NCBI GenBank assembly: GCA_037952775.1
Contig: JBANAY010000004.1
Location: 10,354,001 to 10,418,000, forward strand
DNA length: 64,000 nucleotides
From: Clonostachys chloroleuca
Lineage: Eukaryota > Ascomycota > Sordariomycetes > Hypocreales > Bionectriaceae
Reading direction: 5' to 3'
Shown here: piece after piece, positions 38,801 to 50,713 of the stretch
Numbering within the stretch: position 1 is the stretch's first letter
Layout of the letters: every line of letters begins with the position of its first letter
Notes under the pieces: generated by a model
The model's input: only the letters and a program-made list of their open reading frames with translations
The model's database searches: none
What the model was told of the DNA's origin: nothing
Position numbers and translations under genes: made by a program

Positions 38801-41800
38801 TACTGAATATAAATATCTTATTAATCTTAACTATAGGTAAATTATAATTTAAAATACTTAAATAAATTAATTTATTAATTAAACTAGATACTATAGCTAA
38901 TATAAAGAGTATTAAGTTTAAAAAAAGACTTATAGAGTTACTTAGTATAATAAAATTATAGACTCTATTTAAACCTATTATATTTTATATAATAAACTTA
39001 GAGACCCCTTTCCTAATATATCTTTAAGATATAGACTATCTGAATATTAAGTTTAGGAATATAACTAATAAAGTAGTTAGAACTATAGATAGTCTTTCTA
39101 CTCTAATTATAAGGAAATAGGGCTATATATAGTTCTTTTCTAAATATATACTAATAGCTAATATAGCTTACTTAATAGAACTAGAGCTAAGATAACTCTA
39201 TTACTACTTTAGTTACTTATTAGTAGAAAGACTATATAGGCTCTTAGAAAGAGCAGACTATAAGGATATAGATAGAGAAGTAATAAAAAAGATTAAATAC
39301 TTCTACTACTAATACTAGACCTATAGCCTAGCTTTAAAATACTTTAAATTCAGATTATAAAATAATCTTAACTTTAACTATAAGATTATAGTTAATATTA
39401 TATATCTACTAGATTAAGAACTGGTTTTATATATTATCTATATAATAACTATATTCTAAAATATAACCTTCCTTATAGATATCTTAGTAGATATTATATA
39501 GGAACTATTAAAGAGAATCTAGCTAGATATATATCTAGAACTATTAGATTATATTATATATAATATAGAAATCTAATTTATAAGTAACTAATTTTATATA
39601 AATATAAGAATTATTTATTCTAAGTATAAGTAAATACTAATTAAGGCCTATTAGTTAATTAATAAGATTAAGAGATATTATAAACTGCTATAATATATAT
39701 TTAATATCTTATATAAGGAACTTAAGAAGATAACCTTAAAGGAATTAATATTATAAATAGTAGTTAAAATAGTTAATAATATAGTAGGGCCTAATAGTCT
39801 TATACTAATACTCTTTATATTTAGAGTATATTTAAGAGTTATTATATTCTCTCCTCTATTATAATCTATAGTTTAAAGAGTATAAATAGTTAATCTTATA
39901 ATAAAAGCCTTAAGAGAACTATATACTAAAGTAAGAATTATACTTATACTAGCTATATATAATAGCTCTAATCTAATAGAACTCCTTAAACTCCTACTTC
40001 TAAGTAAGATTATAATATAGAAAGAGAATAAAAGGTAGTTTAGACTATATAGACTTTTATTAAATAACTCCTATAATATTATAATTAAAATATATAATAA
40101 ACTAAAGACCTTTTAGTCTATATATATAAAGCTATACTATAGAGATAAATAGACTAAAAACCTAGTCTAAAAGAATACTAGCCTGATAATATATCTAAAA
40201 GACCTCTTACTATTTATAATAAGTAAACTACTATAAAAAAGAGAATAACTAATAGGCTTAAAGAATAAACTAAAAGTATATATATAATATATAGTATAAC
40301 TAGTTAGACTATATACTAACTATATAATATATAAGGAGTAAGATACCCTTAAGCTAGCTAAGAAACTTTAAAAGAAAGAAGTTATTATAACCCCGGGTAC
40401 TCTATTTAAAGTCTCTATAATAGCTAAAATTAACTAACTTATTAAAGTAGATATATTTAAGTTTATATAGTTTAATTATAATATTAAAAGCAGTTAACTA
40501 TTTAAAGTATATATTATTAATAAAGTAAAAGAATAGAATATATATCTATATAAGAAATCCTATCTAGTTATATAAGGATATAATAATACTAGTAAGAAGA
40601 TAGTTCTTATATAGTTACTAATAATTTAATACTATAGCTAATAGCTTATTCTTATACTAATATTATTATTACTAGTAGTAGGAACTTATATTCTAATAAG
40701 TAGAGATATTATATAAGCCTACTTATAGTCCGAGTTAATACTATAATATATAATTTATATAATACTCCTAAAAGACCTTAAGTAAAGCTATTTATAAAGA
40801 ACAGTTATAAAAATTATAAAGCTACTATATAGAATTACTAAGTCTAATATATATTAGTATACTATATACTATAAGTACTTTATAATATATATAAAGATAG
40901 TAACTTCTAGCTTTAATCTATATCTCCTAATTATAGGAAGTAATATACTTAGTTTTAGAATTATTAGAATATAAACTAATAATATACTTAGTTTATTTAA
41001 TAAGATATTTACTATAGAAGAAAAATATTAATTAAAAGAAACTAAATTTAAGATAAAAGCTAGAATTAAGCTTTCTAAGAAAATAGATCTTAAATTTAAT
41101 AGAGAAAAGATATCCCTCTATAGTATAATAATTAAGTTCCTTTAAAAGAGCTAAACTAATATACTCTAGAAAGCTATAGATACAGAGAGCTATAAAGCCT
41201 AAAGAGTATATAGTATATAGATTATAAGTATTATATAACTAGAAGCTTTATATAATTTATCTATAATAGTATAATTATAATAGAATCTATTAAAAGATAA
41301 TATTAAGAAGTTAAATAAAAGGCTTATATAGTAAATTAAGAACTATAACTATAGATTAAAATTTATACTACTTGATCTATATAACCTAAAGCTATATATC
41401 TTTATAGATAGATCTCTTACTAATAATAAAGATATAAGCTCCTAAATTAGCTTTATAATTATACTTAGAATAGAAATAAAAATTAAGAGCTAGGAGCTTA
41501 TATTCTAACTAACTAGGAATATTATATATTAGTTATTAATAAAGTATAAATATATTATAAGAAATAGCTTTATATTAGAAGTCTATAGTATAATAGCTGG
41601 ATTTAATATAGATATTATAATTATAAGTACCCTTTAAATAATTACTTTAAAAATAATACTATTAGAAATACTACTAGTAATTTATATAGATTCTCTCTTA
41701 CTATATAAATACCTTATTAAGCTTAGTATAACTATAGAGAAAAAACTAATAATTAATATAATAGCCTTATAGTAATTATATAAATACTATAAAATTACTA

Positions 41801-41959
41801 AGATAAGATAGATTAATAGAGAGAATAACCTAGTAGATACTTTAATAAAAGGGAAACTTAATTTAATACTCTTAAAACTTATAGAAATAAATAAGTTAAG
41901 AATTTAAATTAAAGGAGATATTAAGAGATTATCTAAACTAGATATAACCTAGTAAATAC

Positions 41960-43733
41960 AGATAGACTAAACCTATATAATAAGCTGCTTTAAACTAAGA
42001 ATTTAAATATATTATAAATAATTAGAATATATAGAGGGAGAGCTTCCTATAAGAGGCTATTTTATTCCCCTATCTATCTAAGCTATTTACTAATAATTAG
42101 ATCTATCTATCTATTTAAACTAGCTAAGCTATTTAATATTTTTTTTATTTTTTTTATTTTATCCTCCTCTTTTACTTAGATTTAGAGTATATAGGAAAAT
42201 AATATCTAAAGGATTAGGATTAGATATTAGAGGAATTACCCTTAAGTTTATTATTACTATATATTAGAATTAGATATTAGAGGAACTACTCTTAGATTTA
42301 TTATTATTATCAGACTTATTAGTACTCCTATAAATAGTACTATTATTATTATTAGGCTTTATAAACTAATAATAAATAGTATAGTACTCTAAAAGAGATT
42401 TAATCTCCTTAGAGATAGTATTCTTAAAAATATAATTAGAGTTAGATTCTAATCTATATTACTAATAGATAGTTAAACTATTAAAAGTACTATTTATAGT
42501 AAGATTATAAACTATCTTCTAAATAGTACTAGTATATATAATTAGAAGATATATCTTAGTATACTTATAGGAAGGTTTTCTAATAGGTTTATTAAGCTTA
42601 GTAAGAGCTTTATAAATAGTAACTAAATTATATATAAAAAATATTAAAACTTTAGATATAGTAATATAAATATTATTACCCTTATTATAATATATATACT
42701 ATATCCTATTATTATTATAATTAAAGTAATAACTATTATTCTTCTCTAAAATAAGTAACTTAATATATACTATATATTTATTAGGATATTTATTACTAAT
42801 AAATATATTAGCTAAAGAAATAAGAAAAAGAAAAACTAGTAATACTTATATCTAATTAGAGTACTTTTTAGCTATATAATATTCCTATCTCTTAAACTTC
42901 CTAAGCTCTTTCTATATCCTTCTAACTTTAGCTTACTACTAGACTAGTATACTTAATATTCTTTAGACTACTATATAAGCTTATTAGTAAGAGTTCTTAA
43001 AACTAAATACCTAAGTATATATAATTAATAGCTATTTCCCTAGTTATACTATAGTAGAATAGTATTATAAGCTTAGAGAAAAAGCTCTAAAGAGTAAATA
43101 AAAAAGAGAAGGAGGAAAGTATTATATCTCTATATTTAGTTAGCTCTAAAATATATAAAAAGAGAGTAACTACTTATAGAGAAGAAAATAATAAATTAAA
43201 AGTTTAATTATATACTACTAAGATTAGCTATAAAACTATATCCTAGAGTATATATACCTCTATATATAAAACGAGAATTAGAGTATAATTATCCTATAAA
43301 ATAATTAATTATAAAACTCTAATCTAAAGTAGTAAGGATTATTATAGAGAGTATATATATAATACTAGAGTAGCTATATAGAAAAGGAAAAGAGGAATAT
43401 TATAATAGTATAAAATAGGGTTTAATATAGATAGGGTATATACTTATAATTACTTATTACTAGGGGTAACTATAGTAATAAGCAGGGAAACCTAATAATA
43501 AAATATATATATATCTGGACTAATATATATAGTATACCTTTTTAATAAAGATATAAGGAATTAGAATTATATATATTTATTTCTTATATTTATAGAGGTT
43601 ATAAAGGGTCTATAATTATAAGGGCTATTTATATAGAATAAGAAAATAAAAGACTATCTATATTAGTATACTAAATACTACTAACTAGTAGTTACTAGCT
43701 AGAAGCTAGAAGTAGAGTAGTTTACTTAGTTAG
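41960..43733. other. Unassigned AT-rich stretch within the copia element
   Basis: 1.8 kb between the end of the copia RNase H and the 3' terminal repeat. It contains a tandem duplication (42,214-42,310) and minus-strand hydrophobic frames around 42,400-42,950 that I could not assign. It may be a long 3' non-coding region or a nested element. Confidence 0.45.
42214..42310 (+). repeat. Two-unit tandem duplication
   Basis: The sequence around TTAGATATTAGAGGAA occurs twice in direct orientation about 50 bp apart, each followed by TTATTATTA. The differences between units are C/T and G/A changes. Confidence 0.6.
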
Positions 43734-43862
43734 AACTACTTTAGAACTATATATATAATTAGTTTACCTCTATAGCTAGGATAGTAACTTAATTAATTAC
43801 TTTTTAATCTATCTACTCTATAGTATATACTTTAGAAAAGCCTTCTAATAATTAGATTAATA

Positions 43863-44856
43863 TTAAATCTATATTATTCCTAATAAAAATATTCTATAGC
43901 TATAAATATATATTATACTTATAAAGGTAAAATAACTAATAACTTTAAGTAACTAGCTTTTCTTATTTCTAAATATATATAATTTTAAATTAAATTAAAA
44001 TAAATTCTAATATATTTTAATTTAAAATAAATAATATTTTAATCTAAATATAATTAAAAAAAATATAAAATTTAAATAATTAATTTTTAAAAGCTATTTT
44101 TATTCTAATAATCTTAATATAGTATATAATATATTAAAACTATAAGTTATATATTAGACTATAGTAGGTCTATATAAAAGAATAGCTATTCTTAAGATAT
44201 AGTATTTACTTAAGCTTATCTTAATTCTTTATAAGTTCTTATAATAATAATTATAGATAGTGAGCTATATAAAGTAATAGACTAAGTAGATATAGCTGCT
44301 AGATCTATAATATTAAGAGTAGTTTTATTATTATAAGTAGGCTTTTAACTAATTAGAGGGATATATTATAAATATATTTAGTAAATAGCTATATTAGATT
44401 ACCTTAGATAATTATTATTATTACTTTAAAGATTTTATTAGAAGTATTAATTAGACTCTAAGAGATTAGAATATTTATATTAGATATTATAGCTATTTAA
44501 AATATCTAGTAATTAATTAATTAAGTAATTAATAGTAAGATATAATTAATTAATTAATTATAATAAGCTTTAAGTTAGAAAGAAAATATAGTTATTATTA
44601 TTAAATAATAAGCTTCCCCCTTTAGGGGCTATAGCTATAGCTGGGTTATTTATATATCTAGCTATATAAATACCTCCTATTACTAGAGTTTTTATAAGAT
44701 TAATATCTATATCCGGACTAAAAGTATAATATTTTAACTTTATCTTATAGTATTAAAAATTCAGATATAGATTACTAATTATATTCTTAAAAAATATATA
44801 TCAGATTATATATTATCTGATCTTAGGATAAACCCTTATTTATAGTAAAACTAATA
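43863..44856 (+). repeat. R3 repeat, forward copy
   Basis: 994 bp matching the copy at 26,655 and, reversed, the copy at 225-2,105. It lies directly after the copia terminal repeat and directly before a pogo-like copy. Confidence 0.6.
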
Positions 44857-44859
44857 AAA

Positions 44860-46606
44860 AAAATAACTATTAGAGAGCTTTATATAAAGATATTTGAATT
44901 ATTTAATTATAATTTAATTTTATATAGAATATAGTAGCTAAATATAGTATTCTTAATAAGAATACTTATAACTTTAATAAAACTAACTTTCTAATAAATT
45001 AGATTAGTATTTATACTATAGTTATATATTCTAATTAAGTAGTAAAATCTAAATTAATATAATTTAATAATTAGAAATAGGTTTTTTTAATTTAGATAAT
45101 TAATATAGTTAGCTAGATAATTCTACTATTTCTAATAATAAAAAATTAATATTATCTTTTATTCTAGATTTAAAATTCTAATTTATTATCTAACTAAAGA
45201 ATTTCTATTAGTAAAAATAGCTAGATTTTAAATATAATTACTATAGATTAAATTAAATATTTTAATAAAAATATTTAAATTAAAACTATAGATAAATATT
45301 ATTTTCTTATACTAAATAGCTATAAGAGCTATTATTTAATAGAGTTTAAAAAATACTATAAGAAGAATAATATTATTACTTTTTATATATTTTCTTATTC
45401 TTTTTATTTACTCTAACTATTAAATATTAATTATTTTAATTTATTAAAAAAATATATATAGTTAATAAATTAAATATTTAATAAAGATTTAGATTACTTA
45501 TATTTATAAAGAAAACTTCTTTTTAATATTTATAATAGTATTTAATATCTTTTTTACTAAAGAAAATATATTAAAAATATTCTAAGAAATTAAATTTATC
45601 TTTTTAAGTTTAAAAAGTATAATTTTAAAGCTAGATATATAAATAAATATACTAATATTATTAGAATTATTCTCTAAACTATTTATTATTTAATAATTAA
45701 AAACTCTAACTAATTTATTAGAGATAATTTTATAATTTAAATATCTTAAAAGATAAATATAATATTATTAGAATAGCTCTCTAAGTTTAATTATTAAGAA
45801 TATTAAGTAGATTATAAAGCGTATATAATAAATTATATATAAGCTTATACTTTTAAAGAGAAAGATATCTAAACTTAAGAAGATAAATAAATAATTAAAT
45901 AAATATTAAAGAACTAAAAAGCTATATTTATATAAAGAAAGCTCTTTTAATATATAGGAATTATAGAATCTTATAGCTAAAAGAGATATTAAATAATAAA
46001 TACAAATAGAAAATTATATAGATTATAATTAAAGATCTTATTAAAAGTAAAATACTTAGTAATATAATATATATAGTAAGATAAGTTATAATATATAGAC
46101 TTATAAAATAGTAGAGAAATTATTTAATATTAATTCTAAAGTTACTATAAATAATTAGATTAAAAAATAGAGATTAGAGAGTATTTTAACTAGATCTTAT
46201 TAAAAATAATAGAAATATACTTCTAAAACTAGCTAGATTATATCTTAATTAAATCTAATTAAGATATTTTAAAGCTAGCTAATTAGCTAGGCCTAATTAA
46301 GATCTATCTAGAGATATAATATCTTAGTTATAATAGTTTTTTAAGAAAAGATAGAAAAAGTTAAAATAGAAAAAGAAGAAAAAGAAATAGTATTATCTTT
46401 ATACTTATTAAGCTCTATAGCTTAGAATATATAAGCTATTTTTAGAAAGATATTTTTTCTAGCTATAATAATATATAATAGTAATATAAAAAATATTTCT
46501 AGAATATATAAAGCTTTAGAATAAGGATTATATATTTTAATAATAAAAAGATTAGGAAAAGTAATCTATATACTAGTTTAATTTATATATTAATAGATTA
46601 TATTAT
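44860..46606 (+). mobile_element. Fot1/pogo-like copy, 5'-truncated
   Basis: Starts in mid-element at AACTATTAGAGAGCTTTATA, follows the complete copy through the transposase C-terminal region (about 45,280-45,900) and ends with the terminal inverted repeat AATAGATTATATTA at 46,606. The first 350 bp or so of the element are replaced by R3. Confidence 0.7.
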
Positions 46607-46692
46607 TTATAATAATAAAGCTATTTTTAATATTATAGATCTAATAACTATATCTACTTAGTTTATTATTTTATTATATTATCTATTATATA
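46607..46692 (-). repeat. R3 fragment between two pogo copies
   Basis: 86 bp matching the reverse complement of R3 around 44,250-44,335. It separates a forward pogo end from a reversed pogo end, suggesting that both inserted close together in the same R3 copy. Confidence 0.55.
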
Positions 46693-47449
46693 TAATATAA
46701 TCTACTAGTATATATACTACTTTTTCTAGCTCTCTTATTAAAAAAATATATAATTTCTATCTTATAATATTATATTTTCTATAAATATTTTTTATTTTAC
46801 TATTATATATTAATATAGCTAAAAAAAAATACTTTTTTAAAAATAGTTTATATATAATAAGTTATAGAGCTTAATAAGTTAGATAATAATATTATATTTT
46901 TTTTATCTTTTTCTCTCTCTCTCTCTCTCTCTTCTTTAATAAGATTACTATAGCTAAGATATTATATCCTTAGATAGATTTTAATTAAATCTAGCTAAAT
47001 AGTTAGTTTTAAAATATTTTAATTAAGCCTAATTAAGATATAGTCTAGTTAGTCTTAAGGATATCTTTTTACTATTTTTAATAAAGCCTAATTAAAATAC
47101 TTTTTAATTTCTACTTTTTAATCCAATTACTTATAATAACTTTAGAATTAAAACTAGATAATTTCTCTATTATCTTATAAATTTATATATTATAACCTAT
47201 TTTACTATATATATTATATTACTAAGTATTTTATTTTTAATAAGATCTTTAATTATAATCTATATAATCTTCTATCTATATCTATTATTTAATATTTTTT
47301 TCAATTATAAAATTCTATAATTTCTATATATTAAGAAAGCTTTCTTTATATAAATATAGCTTTTTAGTTCTTTAATATTTACTTAATTATTTATTTACTT
47401 TCTTAAACTTAAATATTTTTCTTTTTAAAATAATAAGTTTATATTTAAT
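46693..47449 (-). mobile_element. Fot1/pogo-like copy, reversed, truncated
   Basis: Starts with the terminal repeat (TAATATAATCTACTAG) and reads as the reverse complement of about 29,270-30,027, including the (CT)n run at 46,913-46,931 that matches the (GA)n run at 29,770. It is cut at 47,449 by the reversed TGTTGAA unit. Confidence 0.7.
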
Positions 47450-49086
47450 TATTAAAATTACAGTAGCCTATAAGATATATTAGGCCTTAAGACCGCTATA
47501 ACTAGTAGTAGCAGAAGTTTTAGCTTCTAACTTATAGTAAATACTCCTCTATAACTTAGTTAAATTTTATATTAGAAAATCAGTTTATAGTATATTTTAT
47601 AGTATAAAAGAATTTTATTTTAGTAAGAGGAATTAGAAAAATCTATTAATTTCTCTTATAGATCTACTAACTAAAAGCTACTCTAAAACCTATTATAGTA
47701 GCTTTCTAGTCTACTTTTAATTTTCTATAAAATTTATTATTATAGGAAATCTAAAAAATTAACTTATAACTTATTGAGATTTACCCTATAGACTATAGGG
47801 TAGATTAAGATTACCCTATATTAATTAATCAAATAATATATAATTAGTATAGGGTAAGGGGGAATAAAATAACTAATTTAGGGCTCTCTAAAGCTGGAAG
47901 CCCTCTGAAGCCACTGGCCCAACCCACTGTAGCTGCCTGTTGGGGCAATTGCGTTAGCGGTCACAACCGCTGTAACAGCCGCTGTGGTGTCCGTGCTAGT
48001 GATCCTGTATTACGCTGAAGCAGCTGCATTAGCGGACTTCGTGTCCGCTGCAGTACTTGCATTAGCGGACCTCGTATCCGCTGTACGAGAACCTTAGCAC
48101 TTAGTTTAGTAAACCTCGTAACCACTATAGCAGCTGTATAAGCGGACTTCGTATCCGCTGTAGCATCTGCATTAGCAGCCTCGTATCCCTCTGTACGAGA
48201 ACCTTATAGCGGTTACGAGCCCGTATTACAGAAGGCAACATATTATCTTCAGGGCCCTTACAGCCTGGAAACACCTATAAGTACAGGGCTTCCTCCCTGC
48301 TAGATAGAGATTCTACAAGTTATTAATATACTCTTTTATTTACCCTACAGTCTATCTTTCTTAGCTACCCTGTAGCTGATAGAGCTTTATTTTCTCTTAT
48401 AGAGCCCGTACTTTCTACTATATCTTTTCAAACGATCCTTCTCTAGTATTTCGGAGCCTACCCTATAGGCTTTATCTACCCTAGACCCAGCTTACCCTAC
48501 AGCTGGTCTACCCTATACTGGAGACCTTAACCTTTCAAAATAACTACCTAACTATAAGATAGATATATATAACTTTTATAAGACCTACTTTTATCTAAAA
48601 GAGGCTCTTAAGCTGATCTATTAAGTATAGATATTAGATATCCTATCTTTAAAGATAAAGGAGTTATCTAAGATCTAAGGTTTAGTCTAGGGTAGATTAG
48701 TTATAGGGTAACCTGGGTATTAGTTAAGCTGCTAGAAGTTACTCAGATTTTTCCTGAATTTCCTAGACCCTTATTTAGGCTATTATAGCCTGATAACCTA
48801 TAAATAATACTGCTGATGCTCCTAGCCCTAAAGGGGAACAGGAGCCAGCTAAGCCGTAGCGGTTATAGCAGCCTGTAGCTACTGACCTACAGTAACTGTA
48901 CCCACTATTAGCTAGTGATCGTAATCGCTATCGGATAGCGGTCTCAATCGCTATTGGCCAGCTGTTACAGGGGATAGCGATCGCTAACAGTTAGTGGTTA
49001 CAACCGCTAGAGGTTAGTGGTTACAGCCGCTAACTTATAGTGATACAGTTACTAACTTATAGTAGCTATAGTCTCTTAATTTAATA
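47450..49086 (-). mobile_element. TGTTGAA-family unit, reversed, split by the 768-bp element
   Basis: Reverse copy of the unit at 6,232-7,094. After subtracting the insertion and its 6-bp duplication, the length is exactly 863 bp. Pieces are 47,450-47,771 and 48,540-49,086. It starts TATTAAAATTACAG and ends TCTTAATTTAATA. Confidence 0.8.
47772..48539 (+). mobile_element. Young 768-bp element, little RIP damage
   Basis: Inserted in a TGTTGAA unit with the 6-bp duplication ATAACT (47,766-47,771 and 48,540-48,545). Ends are TATTGAGATTTACCC and AACCTTTCAAA; the core TTGA..TCAA is inverted. Unlike its surroundings it keeps many CpG and CpA. It contains several near-palindromic units of the type GCGGACNTCGTNTCCGC (about 48,030-48,165) spaced by CTGTACGAGAACCTTA-like text. 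No ORF of note. Its RIP-degraded twin is at 5,850-8,158. It could be a solo LTR or a non-autonomous element; the 6-bp duplication and lack of TG..CA at the exact ends leave this open. Confidence 0.75.
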
Positions 49087-49092
49087 ATAATT

Positions 49093-49933
49093 TGTTGAAT
49101 TGAGAGACTATAGCCACTATAAGTTCGCGGTTGCAACCACTAACCTCTAGCGGTTGTAACCACTAACTGTTAGCGATCGCTATCCCCTGTAACAGCTAGC
49201 CAATAGCGATTGAGACCGCTATCCGATAGCGACTATGATCACTAGCCAATAGCGGTTGCAGCCACTGTGGGTCAGTGGCTACAGGCCGCTATAACCGCTA
49301 CGGCTTAGCGGGCTCCAGTTCCTCTTTAGGGCTAGGAGCGTCAGCAGCGTTATTTATAGGTTATTAGGCTATATTAGCCTAAATAAGGGCCTAGAAAATT
49401 CAGGAAAAATCTGAGTAACTTCTAGTAGTCTAACCTATACCTAAGCTACCCTATAACTAATCTACCCTAGACTAGATCTTAGATCTTAGATATCTCCTTC
49501 AGCTTTAAAGATAAGATATCTAATATCTATACTTAACTGATCAGCTTAACTAGCTCTTTTAGATAAAAGTAGGTTTTAAAAAGATTATATATATCTATCT
49601 TATAGTTTAGTAGTTATAAATTAATTTTTTAGATTTCCTATAGTAATAAATTTTATAGAAAATCAAAAGTAGCCTGGGAAGCTACTATAGTAGGTTTTAG
49701 AGTAGTTTTTATTTAATAGATCTATAAGAGAAATTAATAGATTTTTCTAATTTCTCTTACTAAAATAAAATTCTTTTATATTATAAAATATACTATAAAC
49801 CAACTTTCTAGTATAAAATTTAACTAAGTTATAGAGGAGCATTTACTATAAGTTAGAAGCTAAATTTTCTGCTGCTGCTAGTTATAGCGGTCTCAAGGCC
49901 TAATATACCTTATAGGCTACTGTAATTTCAATA
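49093..49933 (+). mobile_element. TGTTGAA-family unit, forward, copy 5
   Basis: 841 bp from TGTTGAATTGAGAGAC to GTAATTTCAATA. It begins only six bases after the 5' end of the reversed unit at 47,450-49,086, so the two make a head-to-head palindrome. Flanks (TAATT at left, AGTAT at right) do not match each other. Confidence 0.8.
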
Positions 49934-50214
49934 AGTATATTAGTATTAATTAAACTTCTTATTTTTTTAAATACTAATTACTATTTAAAATAGTTTTATT
50001 TTATAAATATAACTATTAGAGAGCTTTATATAAAGATCTTAAAATTATCTACTTATAATTTAACTTTATATAGAATATAGTAGCTAAATATAATATTCTT
50101 AATAAAATACTTATAACTTTAATAAAACTAGTTTCTAATAAGCTAGATTAGTATTTATACTATAATTATATATTTTAATTAAATAGTAAAATCTAAATTA
50201 ATATAATTTAATTA
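49934..50214 (+). mobile_element. Pogo-like fragment
   Basis: Matches the complete pogo copy around the conserved stretch ATAACTATTAGAGAGCTTTA and about 200 bp downstream, then stops where copia-derived sequence begins. Confidence 0.6.
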
Positions 50215-50713
50215 TCTAACTATTATAAGAACTATAAAAAAATAACTAAGAAAAGTATTACTTTATTTATAATAAGCTTAATTATTAATTAATATACTAT
50301 CTATAGTAATAATCTAAAATATATTATTAATTTATAATTAAATTTCTTAAAATAGAAAAGAAAGTAAAAAAATAATATATTTAAAAAGTTTAAATAATAA
50401 ATTTAAAAATATAAAGAAATTAATAATTAATTTAAAATAATAAATTTAGAAAACTCTAACTATTATAATAATCTAAATAATAAAAACTAGAAAGAATAAA
50501 GTATTCTAATATTTACTCTTTAGAGAAGAGATTTAAAGAGAATTATAAAACTCTTTATAATTTATTATTAAGAAATAATATATTATGAAATTCTAAGAGA
50601 TTATATTAGATATAAATATTAGATATAAATATCTTATTGATTTTAATTATAGGTAAATTATAATTTAAAGTACTTAAAAGAATTAACTTATTGATTAAAT
50701 TAAATACTATAGC
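50215..50713 (+). mobile_element. Copia fragment at the AT/GC border
   Basis: Collinear, with deletions, with about 38,385-38,897 of the copia element (for example TTATTTATAATAAGCTTAATTATTAATT and the closing AATACTATAGCT). It ends exactly where the kelch-like coding sequence of normal composition starts. Confidence 0.65.

Larger units (their letters stand above)
36293..43850 (+). mobile_element. Ty1/copia-like retrotransposon, RIP-dead
   Basis: Direct repeats of 117 bp at 36,293-36,409 and 43,734-43,850 (ending AAAGCCTTCTAATA) are the recognisable ends of the two LTRs; their outer parts could not be aligned. Between them, reading TAG/TAA as former Gln codons, a frame without obvious frameshifts gives integrase (about 39,540-40,400), an RVT_2-type reverse transcriptase (about 40,555-41,000, YLVIQGYNxTSKKI, then RDIIQAYLQSE and IIKLLYRI) and RNase H (about 41,380-41,900, IDRSLTNNKDISSQI, then SILEVYSIIAGF-like text). 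The integrase-before-RT order defines the copia superfamily. Gag and protease should lie in 36,410-39,500 but are not recognised. The stretch 41,960-43,733 is unassigned. Confidence 0.8.
35990..50713. other. AT-rich, RIP-like transposon block 2
   Basis: Same composition as block 1: nearly no CA, TG or CG and pervasive TA. It begins after a short (CA)/(TA) microsatellite at 35,994-36,011 and ends abruptly at 50,713, where a gene fragment of normal composition starts. Exceptions in composition are the TGTTGAA units and the 768-bp insertion at 47,772-48,539. Confidence 0.9.

Noticed and set aside
48030..48170. Regularly spaced GCGGAC..GTCCGC units suggesting a CRISPR-like array
   Set aside because: Units vary, spacing is irregular, the organism is eukaryotic, and the units lie inside a mobile element present in two copies.
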